Assembly (NCBI GenBank): GCA_913009765.1 | Contig: CAJVYT010000010.1 | Location: 1-31,607, forward strand | Source of the DNA: an uncultured candidate division Zixibacteria bacterium | Lineage (GTDB): Bacteria; Zixibacteria; MSB-5A5; GN15; FEB-12 | DNA length: 31,607 nucleotides | Reading direction: 5' to 3' | Shown: in pieces, positions 7,741 through 16,106 of the stretch | How positions within the stretch are numbered: position 1 is the stretch's first letter | Layout: each line of letters opens with the position of its first letter | The notes under the pieces: generated by a model | The model's database searches: none | What the model saw: the letters and a program-made list of their open reading frames with translations, nothing else | Told to the model about the DNA's origin: nothing | Position numbers and translations under genes: made by a program

Positions 7741-8136
7741 ATGAATGATTCAAGCTATGAAGGCAGACAGGATGATATCCGTGACTGGAATACTCCTGCA
7801 ATAGAGATATTTGAAAATATCTATCCCGATAGAGATTATTCTATCACAATGACAATTCCCGAATTTACCTGTGTATGCCCTAAAACAGGACTGCCGGATT
7901 TTGCAGTACTTACTCTTAACTATGCCCCTGATAAACATTGTATAGAACTTAAAAGTTTTAAAGAGTATCTTCTGGCATACCGCGATAAAGGTATTTTTCA
8001 CGAAAACGTAGTCAATAAATTGGTTGATGATATTGTGAACGCAATAGATCCAAATCATTTAAAATTGGTTGGGGTGTTTAATTCGCGAGGCGGTATTCAA
8101 ACAACAGTTCAACGAGACTACAAACGCAGTTCATAA
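7741..8136 (+). CDS. queF: NADPH-dependent 7-cyano-7-deazaguanine reductase
   Basis: QueF reduces preQ0 to preQ1, the base inserted into tRNA by Tgt during queuosine synthesis. At 131 residues it is a single-domain (type I) QueF. The catalytic cysteine is Cys46 in CVCPKTGLPDF, with the catalytic Asp in PDF. The family signature appears as IELKSFKEYLLAYRDKG and NVVNKLVDDI. I start it at ATG 7741. A TTG at 7723 in frame would lie within the -35/-10 spacer of the promoter. No Shine-Dalgarno precedes the ATG, consistent with a leaderless mRNA. It is first in the operon queF-queC-queE-queD. Confidence 0.95.
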   Translation: MNDSSYEGRQDDIRDWNTPAIEIFENIYPDRDYSITMTIPEFTCVCPKTGLPDFAVLTLNYAPDKHCIELKSFKEYLLAYRDKGIFHENVVNKLVDDIVNAIDPNHLKLVGVFNSRGGIQTTVQRDYKRSS

Positions 8137-8142
8137 AGACAA

Positions 8143-8835
8143 ATGAATAAAGTATTGGTTTTATTAAGCGGCGGAATTGATTCTACAACAGCACTTTACG
8201 ATGCCGTAAAAAAGTATAATGAAGTGGCTGCCGTCAGTTTTGATTATGGTTCAAAACATAATAAAAGAGAGCTGATGTTTGCCGCTCATCATTGTAAAAC
8301 ATTGGATGTCAGGCACGAGATAATTGAATTACCGTTTATGAACACATTGTTTAAATCTGACCTGTTGCAATCAGGTGGAGATATTCCCGACGGTCATTAC
8401 AAAGAAAATTCGATGAAAAGAACTGTTGTTCCCTTTCGCAATGGTATAATGCTTTCGATAACTGCCGGATTTGCCGAGAGTATTAGTGCAGAAGGCATTG
8501 TCATTGCGGCTCATACCGGAGATCATACTATTTATCCTGATTGTCGTGAAAATTTTATGAGTTCAATGTCTGAAGCTATCAGTTTGGGAACGTTTGCCCA
8601 TGTTCAAATTATCAGTCCATTTATTGATATGGATAAGACAGCTATTGTAAAAATTGGCAAAACACTCAATGTTCCATACCAATATACATACTCTTGTTAT
8701 AAGGGATTTGAATTACATTGTGGCGTATGCGGTACCTGTGTTGAGCGCAAAGAAGCATTTCAGCTTTCCGGTATTGACGACCCGACTGAATATTTATCTG
8801 ATACTGATTCTTGCAATAACTCAAAGGCGGACTAA
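8143..8835 (+). CDS. queC: 7-cyano-7-deazaguanine synthase
   Basis: QueC converts 7-carboxy-7-deazaguanine and ammonia to preQ0 using ATP. The 230-residue protein has the PP-loop LSGGIDSTTA at residues 8-17, and the FDYGSKHNKRE and VVPFRNGIMLS signatures. A C-terminal zinc site begins SCYKGFELHCGVCGTC (four cysteines). It starts 6 bases after the queF stop and its TAA directly abuts the queE ATG. Confidence 0.96.
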   Translation: MNKVLVLLSGGIDSTTALYDAVKKYNEVAAVSFDYGSKHNKRELMFAAHHCKTLDVRHEIIELPFMNTLFKSDLLQSGGDIPDGHYKENSMKRTVVPFRNGIMLSITAGFAESISAEGIVIAAHTGDHTIYPDCRENFMSSMSEAISLGTFAHVQIISPFIDMDKTAIVKIGKTLNVPYQYTYSCYKGFELHCGVCGTCVERKEAFQLSGIDDPTEYLSDTDSCNNSKAD

Positions 8836-9528
8836 ATGCTTATCTCTGAAATATTTTATTCCATTCAAGGTGAAGGAATGCTTTCGGGGTTGCCGTCGCT
8901 GTTTATAAGAACATCAGGATGTAATTTGAGATGTAACTGGTGCGATACTGACTATGCCTCGTGGAATCCATCCGGTACAGAAATGACAGTTGATAAGATT
9001 GTTAAAAATATAGATACTCATCAAAGTAATCATGTTGTTATTACCGGGGGAGAGCCGATGATAGCTAAAAATATCAATTTGTTGTGTGATGAGTTAAATG
9101 CTAAAGATGCACATATTACTATTGAAACTGCGGGTACGATTAGTCCGAATAATATCACGTGCGACTTAGCATCGATTAGTCCCAAAATGAGTAATTCAAC
9201 TCCCGATAAGAGAGCATCAGATAGCTGGCGGAAACGTCACGAACGTGACAGAATAAATTTGGCTGTGCTGCAGGAATGGATAGATAACTACGATTATCAG
9301 CTAAAGTTTGTCATAGACAAAAAAGATGATATAGAAGAAATACAGCAATTGCTCATTCAATTAGATAGAGATATTTCTCCGTATAAAGTATTATTAATGC
9401 CGCAAGGAATTACAGTAAAAGAAATAGATTTAAAAAAACTGATGGTAGTCGAATTGTGTAAAGAATATGGTTTTCGATATTGTGACCGGCTGCACATCAG
9501 TTTATTTGGAAATAAAAAAGGAACCTAA
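8836..9528 (+). CDS. queE: 7-carboxy-7-deazaguanine synthase (radical SAM)
   Basis: QueE rearranges 6-carboxytetrahydropterin to 7-carboxy-7-deazaguanine using S-adenosylmethionine and a [4Fe-4S] cluster. The cluster motif CNLRCNWC (CX3CX2C) sits near residue 30, preceded by the typical FYSIQGEGMLSGLPSLFIR. Downstream are VVITGGEPM (GGE motif, SAM contact) and CDLASISPKMSNSTP, as expected for the family. It is 230 residues long. It has no gap with queC and 2 bases before queD, so translation is probably coupled. Confidence 0.95.
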   Translation: MLISEIFYSIQGEGMLSGLPSLFIRTSGCNLRCNWCDTDYASWNPSGTEMTVDKIVKNIDTHQSNHVVITGGEPMIAKNINLLCDELNAKDAHITIETAGTISPNNITCDLASISPKMSNSTPDKRASDSWRKRHERDRINLAVLQEWIDNYDYQLKFVIDKKDDIEEIQQLLIQLDRDISPYKVLLMPQGITVKEIDLKKLMVVELCKEYGFRYCDRLHISLFGNKKGT

Positions 9529-9530
9529 AT

Positions 9531-9986
9531 ATGCCGTATAGAATATGTAAAACCTTAGAAGTAGAAAATGCTCACATGCTTTCCAAGCATCCTGATAATT
9601 GCAAATTTCCCCATGGACACAGCCGACGAATTGAGTTTGTTTTAGAAGCTGATTCCTTGGATAATAATGAAATGGTTTGTGATTTTAAAATTATCAAAGA
9701 AGCGTGTATTGATTTTGTAGAGAAGTTTGACCATGCCATTTGTATAAATACTGATGACCCTAAATATCAGCAGTTTAAAGAGAGTTATAATGACCGAGTA
9801 ATCAGCTATGAGAACCAAGACCCGACTACCGAAGTGCTTGCCAAAGATATTTATGACAGGTGTAATAAACGGTTGGTCGAATATAGAAAAAATGATAAGT
9901 CGCGATTTAAGCTGGCAGACGGGGTTAAACTTGTTTCTGTAAGAGTTTGGGAGACATCTTCAAGCTGGGCGGAATACTCGGAGTAA
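9531..9986 (+). CDS. queD: 6-carboxy-5,6,7,8-tetrahydropterin synthase
   Basis: QueD converts dihydroneopterin triphosphate to 6-carboxytetrahydropterin, the step before QueE. The 151-residue protein has the zinc histidines in ENAHML and PHGHSRR and the catalytic CxxxHGH cysteine (CKFPHGH). DHAICIN and PTTEVLAK complete the active site, and the C-terminal VRVWETSSSWAEY is typical. It ends the operon. The GTP cyclohydrolase (FolE) that supplies its substrate, and Tgt, QueA and QueG/QueH, are not in this window. Confidence 0.95.
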   Translation: MPYRICKTLEVENAHMLSKHPDNCKFPHGHSRRIEFVLEADSLDNNEMVCDFKIIKEACIDFVEKFDHAICINTDDPKYQQFKESYNDRVISYENQDPTTEVLAKDIYDRCNKRLVEYRKNDKSRFKLADGVKLVSVRVWETSSSWAEYSE

Positions 9987-10117
9987 AAGTTTAGTATAGA
10001 TTATAAATAGTTTTAAAATTTTACTTGAATTTTTTTTATTATTTTATACATTACCGACCTGTTAAAGATGACTACTGATTTACATATACGACCTTGTCAG
10101 TAACACAAAATTTGTGT

Positions 10118-10204
10118 GCCGGAGTGGTGGAATTGGTAGACGCCAGGGACTTAAAATCCCTTGCACCTTGGTGCGTGCCGGTTCAAGTCCGGCCTCCGGC
10201 ACCA
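10118..10204 (+). tRNA. tRNA-Leu (anticodon UAA)
   Basis: Acceptor arms GCCGGAG (10118-10124) and CTCCGGC (10194-10200) are followed by discriminator A and an encoded CCA (10202-10204). The anticodon arm is AGGGA-CTTAAAA-TCCCT with anticodon TAA. There is a long variable arm (TGCACCTTGGTGCG), as in class II tRNAs, and the T loop is GTTCAAGTC. Confidence 0.97.
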
Positions 10205-10212
10205 TAAATAGA

Positions 10213-10243
10213 AAAACCCGAACTATAAAGTTCGGGTTTTTTT
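10213..10243 (+). terminator. Rho-independent terminator after tRNA-Leu
   Basis: AAAACCCGAACT (10213-10224) pairs perfectly with AGTTCGGGTTTT (10229-10240) around an ATAA loop and ends in seven T residues. Confidence 0.93.
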
Positions 10244-10333
10244 ATATCAAAGTTTTGTATGCAAAGAGACTTACCTGGTGCCTTTTTGTTTTGACATTTC
10301 CTGAGAAGTTACTTTATTACAATTATCTTTTAT

Positions 10334-10406
<73 letters not shown>

Positions 10407-10417
10407 ATATTTTAAAA

Positions 10418-10476
10418 GATGTCGGGTTTCTCGACTTTGAAATCTGACGATTTCAAACCAACGGAACGCCGACCTG
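10418..10476. repeat. 60-bp hairpin repeat, copy 1
   Basis: It shares about 50 of 60 positions with 12396-12455. The internal hairpin is TTTGAAATC-TGAC-GATTTCAAA, with possible outer arms GTCGG (10421-10425) and CCGAC (10469-10473). Confidence 0.8.
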
Positions 10477-10484
10477 CAATTCTT

Positions 10485-10507
10485 GTCAGGTCTCGGGGAG
10501 ACCTGAC
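10485..10507. repeat. Hairpin nested at the end of repeat copy 1
   Basis: GTCAGGTCTC-GGG-GAGACCTGAC is a perfect 10-bp stem. In copy 2 the sequence GACCTACT is continuous. In copy 1 it is interrupted after GACCT by about 32 bases that include this hairpin and then resumes as GACCTACT. Confidence 0.7.
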
Positions 10508-10630
10508 CTACTTCTACTTACTATAATAACCGACAAAACTTTTGAAATATGTAATGTCGATTTCTCTTGCCGAAAAATTTAAAATGAGTAAATTGTTGTG
10601 ACATAAATCACAAGTGTGTAGGAGTAATAA

Positions 10631-12043
10631 ATGAGTCTTGAAAAATTAAATAAAATCGTTAAAGATAAAAAAGTTCAGTTTCTTGATATTAAATTTAGTG
10701 ATCTTCCCGGTCACTGGCATCATATCACCGTACCTATTTCATCATTAAACAAAAAATTATTTACAAATGGCGTAGGCGTCGACGGGTCATCTCTCCCCGG
10801 ATTTTCTGCTATTGAAAGAGGGGATATGGTTTTGATACCTGATGCCTCGACAGGTTTTATCGACCCATTTTTTGAACGTCCAACATTGTCAATGATTGCC
10901 GACATAATGGAAGTTGATACGGAGATAACACCATATTCCAGAAACCCAAGGCGGGTAGCAGGTGATGCCGAGCGTTATCTTGACAAAGTTAAAAAAGGTT
11001 TGAAAATGGTAATTGGTCCTGAATTTGAATTTTATCTCTTTGACAAGGTTAATTTCTATCAAGGTCCAGACCAAGCATTTTACAATTTAGAATCATCCGA
11101 AGCAGAGTGGAGTGCAGGACAGGATGAGGAAAATTTAGGCTATAAGATTCCGTACAAGAAAGGTTACCATGCGGCACCCCCGATGGATAGGTCTTTTAAT
11201 CTTCGCTCGGAGATTGCTTCGATGCTTGCCGATGTTGGGATTGATTTGAAATATCACCACCATGAAGTCGGAGCAGCCGGACAACATGAGATAGAAATCA
11301 AATTTGATACACTTTTGGGTATGGCTGATAAAAGTATGCTGGTAAAATATTTTGTTAAAAACTATTGCTACCAACAAAAAAAATCGGCAACTTTTATGCC
11401 TAAACCTCTTTTTAATGAACCGGGGTCAGGGCTGCATGTTCATCAGTATCTTGCAGATTCCAAAGGTTCAGTTTTCTATGATAAAAATGGTCCTGCACGA
11501 TTTTCTAAAATCGGGCTGTATTATATAGGTGGGGTTATTAAACATGTTGATTCGCTGCTTGCCTTTACCAACCCGTCGACAAATTCTTTTAAACGCCTCA
11601 TTCCCGGGTTTGAAGCACCTGTTGCGGGAACTTATTCTGTCGGCAACCGTACTGCTTGTATAAGAATCCCCGGTTATCAGCGTGACCCGAAAATGATGCG
11701 TTTTGAGTTCCGTCCTCCTGATGGTACGATGAATCCGTATCTGGCGTATGCGGCATTATTAATGGCGGGAATAGACGGTATTAAAAACAAGATTGACCCG
11801 GGACCTCGCTTAGACAAAAACTTGGATAAACTTTCGAAAGAAGAATTTGCCAAGATTCATCAACTGCCGACATCATTGAATAAATCTTTGAATGCCTTAG
11901 AAAAAGATTACGAGTATCTTTTAGAGGGCGGAGTTTTCACAACGGATTTAATTGAAAACTGGATTAAAATAAAACGAAAAGAAGTTGCCGATATTCGAGT
12001 CCGTCCGACACCGCATGAGTTTGAGCTGTATTACGATATATAA
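10631..12043 (+). CDS. glnA: Glutamine synthetase type I
   Basis: It makes glutamine from glutamate, ammonia and ATP, and acts as a cytoplasmic dodecamer. The protein is 470 residues, the GSI length. It has VDGSSLPGFSAIERGDM near residue 50, GPEFEFYLF (metal glutamates), the HHHEVGAAGQHEIE glutamate cluster, NEPGSGLHVHQ (ATP/metal His) and the substrate loop NRTACIRIP. Where the enterobacterial enzyme has the adenylylation tyrosine (NLYDLPPEE), this protein reads NLDKLSKEEF, so control by adenylylation is unlikely. AGGAG lies about 6 bases before the ATG, and a terminator follows. Confidence 0.96.
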   Translation: MSLEKLNKIVKDKKVQFLDIKFSDLPGHWHHITVPISSLNKKLFTNGVGVDGSSLPGFSAIERGDMVLIPDASTGFIDPFFERPTLSMIADIMEVDTEITPYSRNPRRVAGDAERYLDKVKKGLKMVIGPEFEFYLFDKVNFYQGPDQAFYNLESSEAEWSAGQDEENLGYKIPYKKGYHAAPPMDRSFNLRSEIASMLADVGIDLKYHHHEVGAAGQHEIEIKFDTLLGMADKSMLVKYFVKNYCYQQKKSATFMPKPLFNEPGSGLHVHQYLADSKGSVFYDKNGPARFSKIGLYYIGGVIKHVDSLLAFTNPSTNSFKRLIPGFEAPVAGTYSVGNRTACIRIPGYQRDPKMMRFEFRPPDGTMNPYLAYAALLMAGIDGIKNKIDPGPRLDKNLDKLSKEEFAKIHQLPTSLNKSLNALEKDYEYLLEGGVFTTDLIENWIKIKRKEVADIRVRPTPHEFELYYDI

Positions 12044-12050
12044 GATGTAG

Positions 12051-12074
12051 AAGCCGGTGTGTAACCGGCTTTTT
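12051..12074 (+). terminator. Rho-independent terminator of glnA
   Basis: AAGCCGGT (12051-12058) pairs with ACCGGCTT (12064-12071) around a GTGTA loop and ends in five T residues, 7 bases after the stop codon. Confidence 0.9.
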
Positions 12075-12235
12075 ATTATTGTTGATAAATTGCTTTTCAT
12101 TTCCGATTTTTTGTAGATACATTAGGCAGACGAGGATGTCTGACATGCACATTTAGCAGGTTAAAAGCGATGTTGTCTTGACAAATGTACTCAGTTGGAA
12201 GCACAGGGGTTTTGACCTACAAAACAAATCTTTTG

Positions 12236-12269
12236 AACTCCTCTCCGTGCTTGACACGGAGTCCAGTGC
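12236..12269. repeat. REP-like dispersed repeat, copy B
   Basis: It matches 5218-5251. Here the hairpin CTCCGTG-CTTGA-CACGGAG is perfect (7 bp). It lies in the non-coding interval 12075-12488, which otherwise holds only repeat copy 2 and the upstream region of the channel gene. Confidence 0.75.
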
Positions 12270-12395
12270 AGAAACGGTTTAAGTAAATTTAAAGGATTGG
12301 CAAGAAATTAAATTTAACATGTTTTTTTTAAACTAAAATAGCAGAATTACATTCTTGTTTTGGGATGAAGTTAAATAGAAAAAATTGAGAAAAAC

Positions 12396-12455
12396 GATGT
12401 CTGGTTTTTCGATTTTGAAATCTAACGATTTTAAAACCAACGGAACACCGACCTA
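12396..12455. repeat. 60-bp hairpin repeat, copy 2
   Basis: It matches 10418-10476. The inner hairpin TTTGAAATC-TAAC-GATTTTAAA keeps its pairing through a G-U pair where copy 1 has G-C, suggesting that structure is conserved. Confidence 0.8.
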
Positions 12456-12488
12456 CTCAGTATGACTTATTAATAAAAAGGAAACTCT

Positions 12489-13724
12489 ATGCTTGAGATA
12501 TTAGAAAAATTAGGTACCCAGATAGGACTCACAGGAACATATTTAGAAATGTTCACTGTTGCGGTTTTGATAGCTGTAATTATTCTTGCTGCATATATTG
12601 CCAACATTGCTGTCAAAAGAATTATCTTACAAGTAGTCGCACTATTTGTTAAGCAGTCAAAAACGAAATGGGATGATATTCTCTTAGAGAAGAAATTCTT
12701 CTCACGTTTAGCACATATTGCACCTGCTTTGGTCTTTTATTTTTCTGCTCCATTTATACCCGAACTGTCAAGTTTTATCGAAAGAATGTCTGTTGTCTAT
12801 ATGCTTTTTTCGTTAGTGCTTGTTGCTTATTCGTTTTTGGATTCATTAGTAGCTATATATCAGTCGTATGAAGTATCCAGACAACGACCGCTCAATGGTT
12901 ATGTACAAATAGTAAAAATACTCGTAACTCTCATGCTTGTTATTGTTATCATTTCTACACTGATGGGAAAATCTCCTCTGCTTATTTTAGGTGGTCTCGG
13001 TGCAATGACTGCTGTGCTTTTGTTGATTTTCAAAGATACTATTTTAGGATTAGTAGCCTCGGTACAAATTTCAATGGGTAAAATGGTGCAGGTTGGCGAT
13101 TGGATAGAGATGCCAAAATATGGTGCCGATGGTGATGTGCTTGATATCTCATTATACACTATCAAAGTACAAAACTGGGATAAGACAATTACGACGATTC
13201 CATCGTATTCACTGATTTCGGATTCATTTAAAAACTGGAGGGGAATGTCTGAGTCGGGGGGAAGACGGATAAAACGTTCGATATTTTTGGATATGACTTC
13301 AATTCGTTTTTTGAATGAAGCTGATTTAAACGAGTATCATAAATTTCAAATGATTGAACCATATCTCAAACAGAAACAAAAAGAAATCGAAGATTATAAC
13401 AACTCCCATAATATTGACAATTCAGCTCTGATTAACGGAAGACACCTTACCAATATCGGAACATTTCGTGCATATATTGCAGCATATTTAAAACAGCATC
13501 CGAATATTCATGATAAAATGACTTTTTTAATTCGACAACTTGCCCCGACCGATCATGGATTGCCAATTGAAATGTATGTCTTCAGCAACGACCAGGACTG
13601 GATACGGTATGAAGCGATTCAGTCAGATATTATGGATCATCTGCTGGCAGTCATACCTCTGTTTGATTTACGAGTCTATCAAAACCCGACCGGACATGAT
13701 TTCAAACAAATGTTAAGACAATAG
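12489..13724 (+). CDS. MscS-type mechanosensitive channel (YbdG/MscM-like)
   Basis: This 411-residue inner-membrane protein has about five transmembrane segments (near residues 20-45, 70-90, 95-120, 140-160 and 165-190). The pore-lining helix and beta domain follow: LLILGGLGAMTAVLLLIFKD, then GLVASVQISMGKMVQVGDWI, which is the MscS signature. The long cytoplasmic domain, with an insertion around residues 290-330, is typical of the YbdG/MscM branch and not of small MscS. It opens under membrane tension during hypo-osmotic shock. AAAGGA precedes the ATG. It is convergent with the next gene, with 1 base between the stops. Confidence 0.9.
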   Translation: MLEILEKLGTQIGLTGTYLEMFTVAVLIAVIILAAYIANIAVKRIILQVVALFVKQSKTKWDDILLEKKFFSRLAHIAPALVFYFSAPFIPELSSFIERMSVVYMLFSLVLVAYSFLDSLVAIYQSYEVSRQRPLNGYVQIVKILVTLMLVIVIISTLMGKSPLLILGGLGAMTAVLLLIFKDTILGLVASVQISMGKMVQVGDWIEMPKYGADGDVLDISLYTIKVQNWDKTITTIPSYSLISDSFKNWRGMSESGGRRIKRSIFLDMTSIRFLNEADLNEYHKFQMIEPYLKQKQKEIEDYNNSHNIDNSALINGRHLTNIGTFRAYIAAYLKQHPNIHDKMTFLIRQLAPTDHGLPIEMYVFSNDQDWIRYEAIQSDIMDHLLAVIPLFDLRVYQNPTGHDFKQMLRQ

Positions 13725-13725
13725 C

Positions 13726-14394
13726 TTATTTGAAGGTTGCTATTTCTTCAAGAGATTTTTTCTCAATTTTAGGAACCTGCACATCATCTTTTGGATAGCC
13801 TACGGCTAAAATTAAAAAAGGTGTTTCATGTTTGGGTCGTTCTAAAAGTTCTCGTAAAAACAGCATCGGTTTTGGAGTATGAGTAAGACAGGCAAGTCCG
13901 GCATTATGAACAGCTGTTATGAGCATTCCGGTTGCAATACCGACTGACTCATGAATATAATAATGTTTTTTGATTGTATCATCAGGCATTACTGTATGCT
14001 TTTGAGTGAATATAACAATCAAAGCGGGAGCATCCTCAAGAAATTGTTTATTTTTATCTGTACCTAATGGAGCTAAAGCATCAAGCCAATAGTCAGGAGC
14101 TTTCTTTTCATAAAATTCTTTTTCAACTTTTTCTGCCTCTTTGCGAATCTGTTTTTTGAGCCTCAAATCCTGTACGACGACAAAATGCCACGGCTGCATA
14201 TTTGCTCCGTTGGGTGCTGTACCGGCTGTGAGAATTGCATTTTTAATAATATCTTGTGGAATAGATTTAGATGAAAATTGACGAATGGAACGGCGGTTTT
14301 TCATCATTGCATAAAATGATTTGGAGTTCTGAATCATTTTGGATTCTTCGATTCTACTATATGATGAATATGGGATAAACTGATATTTTGACAT
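13726..14394 (-). CDS. Nitroreductase-family flavoprotein (iodotyrosine deiodinase-like branch)
   Basis: This 222-residue FMN enzyme has the family FMN motif NRRSIRQFSSKSIP near residue 33, APNGANMQPWHFVVV at about residues 60-74, and the C-terminal PFLILAVGYPKDD. The N-terminal FIPYSSYSRIEES segment and overall length fit the branch that includes iodotyrosine deiodinase and related reductive dehalogenases, more than NfsA/NfsB. Which substrate it reduces is not evident. It could be a quinone, nitro compound or halogenated phenol. It ends 1 base from the convergent channel gene. Confidence 0.88.
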   Translation of the reverse strand: MSKYQFIPYSSYSRIEESKMIQNSKSFYAMMKNRRSIRQFSSKSIPQDIIKNAILTAGTAPNGANMQPWHFVVVQDLRLKKQIRKEAEKVEKEFYEKKAPDYWLDALAPLGTDKNKQFLEDAPALIVIFTQKHTVMPDDTIKKHYYIHESVGIATGMLITAVHNAGLACLTHTPKPMLFLRELLERPKHETPFLILAVGYPKDDVQVPKIEKKSLEEIATFK

Positions 14395-14475
14395 ACTATA
14401 CTCTTATCTTTTTTAAAATTGATTCTTATGTATAGTACGTAGGATATGAAATAATTACAAAAATATAAAGAACTA

Positions 14476-14898
14476 TTATTCTTGTAAATATTGGTCTAAA
14501 CGATTTTCAGGTTTTCTGTTTAGTTTGATTTTGAACTGCTTTTTATTTGTTTGATAATTATCTAATATCTTAGAGATTCTTTCATTGTGTGTTTCTGCTA
14601 ATTGCATTTGTTGTAAACATTTAGAAAATGATTTATTTACGTTTGCTTCGTTATTATAATAATTTTGTAATCTTTTTCGTTTATTCTCCCAAGCCAACTC
14701 TTGTTTTGTCTTTTCTTGTATAAGTTCCTTTTTGGCAATAAAAAGATCCATATAACCGGCAGTAAGCATAAAAGCTGTGGAAAAAAGTATATAAGTAGAA
14801 ATTTCAATAAATGGCGTCATGAATATATAAATTAACTGTGTAATAATTCCTGTATATAACAAAAATCTGCTCAGAGTTGTTATGCTTGTTGTTTTCAT
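14476..14898 (-). CDS. Small membrane protein with coiled coil, unknown
   Basis: I do not recognise a family. The 140-residue product has two hydrophobic segments (about 10-28 and 32-52), then a strongly charged helical tail (about 53-140, rich in Lys, Glu, Gln and Asn) likely to form a coiled coil. AGGAG lies about 10 bases upstream of the ATG, and the interval to the next gene is ordinary. This supports a real gene encoding an inner-membrane protein with a cytoplasmic tail. Confidence 0.6.
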   Translation of the reverse strand: MKTTSITTLSRFLLYTGIITQLIYIFMTPFIEISTYILFSTAFMLTAGYMDLFIAKKELIQEKTKQELAWENKRKRLQNYYNNEANVNKSFSKCLQQMQLAETHNERISKILDNYQTNKKQFKIKLNRKPENRLDQYLQE

Positions 14899-15002
14899 CT
14901 GCTGTTTCTCCTGTTTCCTTATTCAATAAATATATTTCATCTATCGGAATAAGCAGAGTGAATATTTGATGATATTTAATAAAATTAAAATATTGTTCAA
15001 TA

Positions 15003-16103
15003 TTAGAGTAGCTTTTTTAAAGCATTGTCGAGTTTTGTCCCCATAATAGTCCAATAATATTGGTTTGCAATTTCTTGCAAATTAAATGAAACAGTTCCAT
15101 TATTAAATCTATCAACAATATTTAAAAGTTTATTTTCTAAATTTATCTCGGAGCCGTCATAGAAAAACTTTTTATTTTGAGATTTTTTGTTAAGCTGAAG
15201 AAGCTCAGGATATGATAATTTTTGAGGTAAAAGAGGATAAACCCCGGCATCAATTGCTTCCAAAACCGAAACACCAAAAAATTCATGGTCGGCAGTAGAT
15301 ACTAAAATGTCAATTTTTGTCAAAGCTTTTTGATATTCAGAGTATGATGAAATATATCCCCAATTGACAATATTTTCATCAAAGATTTTTTTTGCCTTAT
15401 CAAATATCTCAGGTGAATTTTTAAATTGTTCTCCGATAACTGAAAGTTTGAAAGGGATATTTTGATTCTTTAACTTTTGTAAGACGGAAAAGAACATCTC
15501 CGGATTTTTATCAAACTCAAACCGAGCAACCCATCCTATATGCACCGGTGGAGCAAAAAGTTCTCTTTTATAATTGTTTTTATGAATTGCTTGAGGAAAG
15601 ACTATTGACTTGTTTTGTATATGCTCAAGTTCGCTTAAAAGATTATAATCAGGCATAGAACGAAGCAGTTTCTGTAGGGCAGATAGAAAAGATTCTTTAT
15701 GAAATGATGAATTAAACCAAACTTGGTTAGCTGCTGTCATTGATATAAAGTTGGTGACGGCAAAATGTAAATCTCTTTCTTTTTCAATTTGTACCGGATA
15801 GGTTAATTGGTTTTCGTGAAAGTATATAATAGACGGCAGTTTAGCAACTGTTATATTAACAAGCCCTTTAAATCCCGCCAAAGGTAACATGTCCGAACAA
15901 AAGATAATATCAAATTTTTTACCTTGTTCGATTAATACATTTACTTGTTGTGCAAAAATAACCGCCGAGTGACGCATACGCCATTTCCATTTAAATGGGG
16001 GGAGAGTCAGCAATGTCCAGTTATGCCGACTATATTTGGCACATCCATCTAAAAAAGATTTATGAGAACCGCCATAAAATGGTTCAAGAGCAAGAACTTT
16101 CAT
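15003..16103 (-). CDS. GTDC1/QTMAN-like glycosyltransferase (DUF3524 + GT-B)
   Basis: This 366-residue protein follows eukaryotic GTDC1, the tRNA-queuosine mannosyltransferase QTMAN, along its whole length. The DUF3524 N-terminal domain (about 1-165) has LEPFYGGSHKSFLDG, LPPFKWKWRMRHSA, YFHENQLTYPV and NSSFHKESFL. The C-terminal donor domain (about 185-330) has GWVARFEFDKNPEMFF, VNWGYISSYSEY and DHEFFGVSVLEAIDAGVYPL, which carries the family's EFFGxxxLEA donor-site motif. In animals the enzyme adds mannose to queuosine in tRNA-Asp. The bacterial substrate is not established here, but a queuosine precursor operon lies 5 kb away. It starts 3 bases after the upstream lipoprotein stop and is probably translated from the same mRNA. 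Confidence 0.88.
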   Translation of the reverse strand: MKVLALEPFYGGSHKSFLDGCAKYSRHNWTLLTLPPFKWKWRMRHSAVIFAQQVNVLIEQGKKFDIIFCSDMLPLAGFKGLVNITVAKLPSIIYFHENQLTYPVQIEKERDLHFAVTNFISMTAANQVWFNSSFHKESFLSALQKLLRSMPDYNLLSELEHIQNKSIVFPQAIHKNNYKRELFAPPVHIGWVARFEFDKNPEMFFSVLQKLKNQNIPFKLSVIGEQFKNSPEIFDKAKKIFDENIVNWGYISSYSEYQKALTKIDILVSTADHEFFGVSVLEAIDAGVYPLLPQKLSYPELLQLNKKSQNKKFFYDGSEINLENKLLNIVDRFNNGTVSFNLQEIANQYYWTIMGTKLDNALKKLL

Positions 16104-16106
16104 AGT

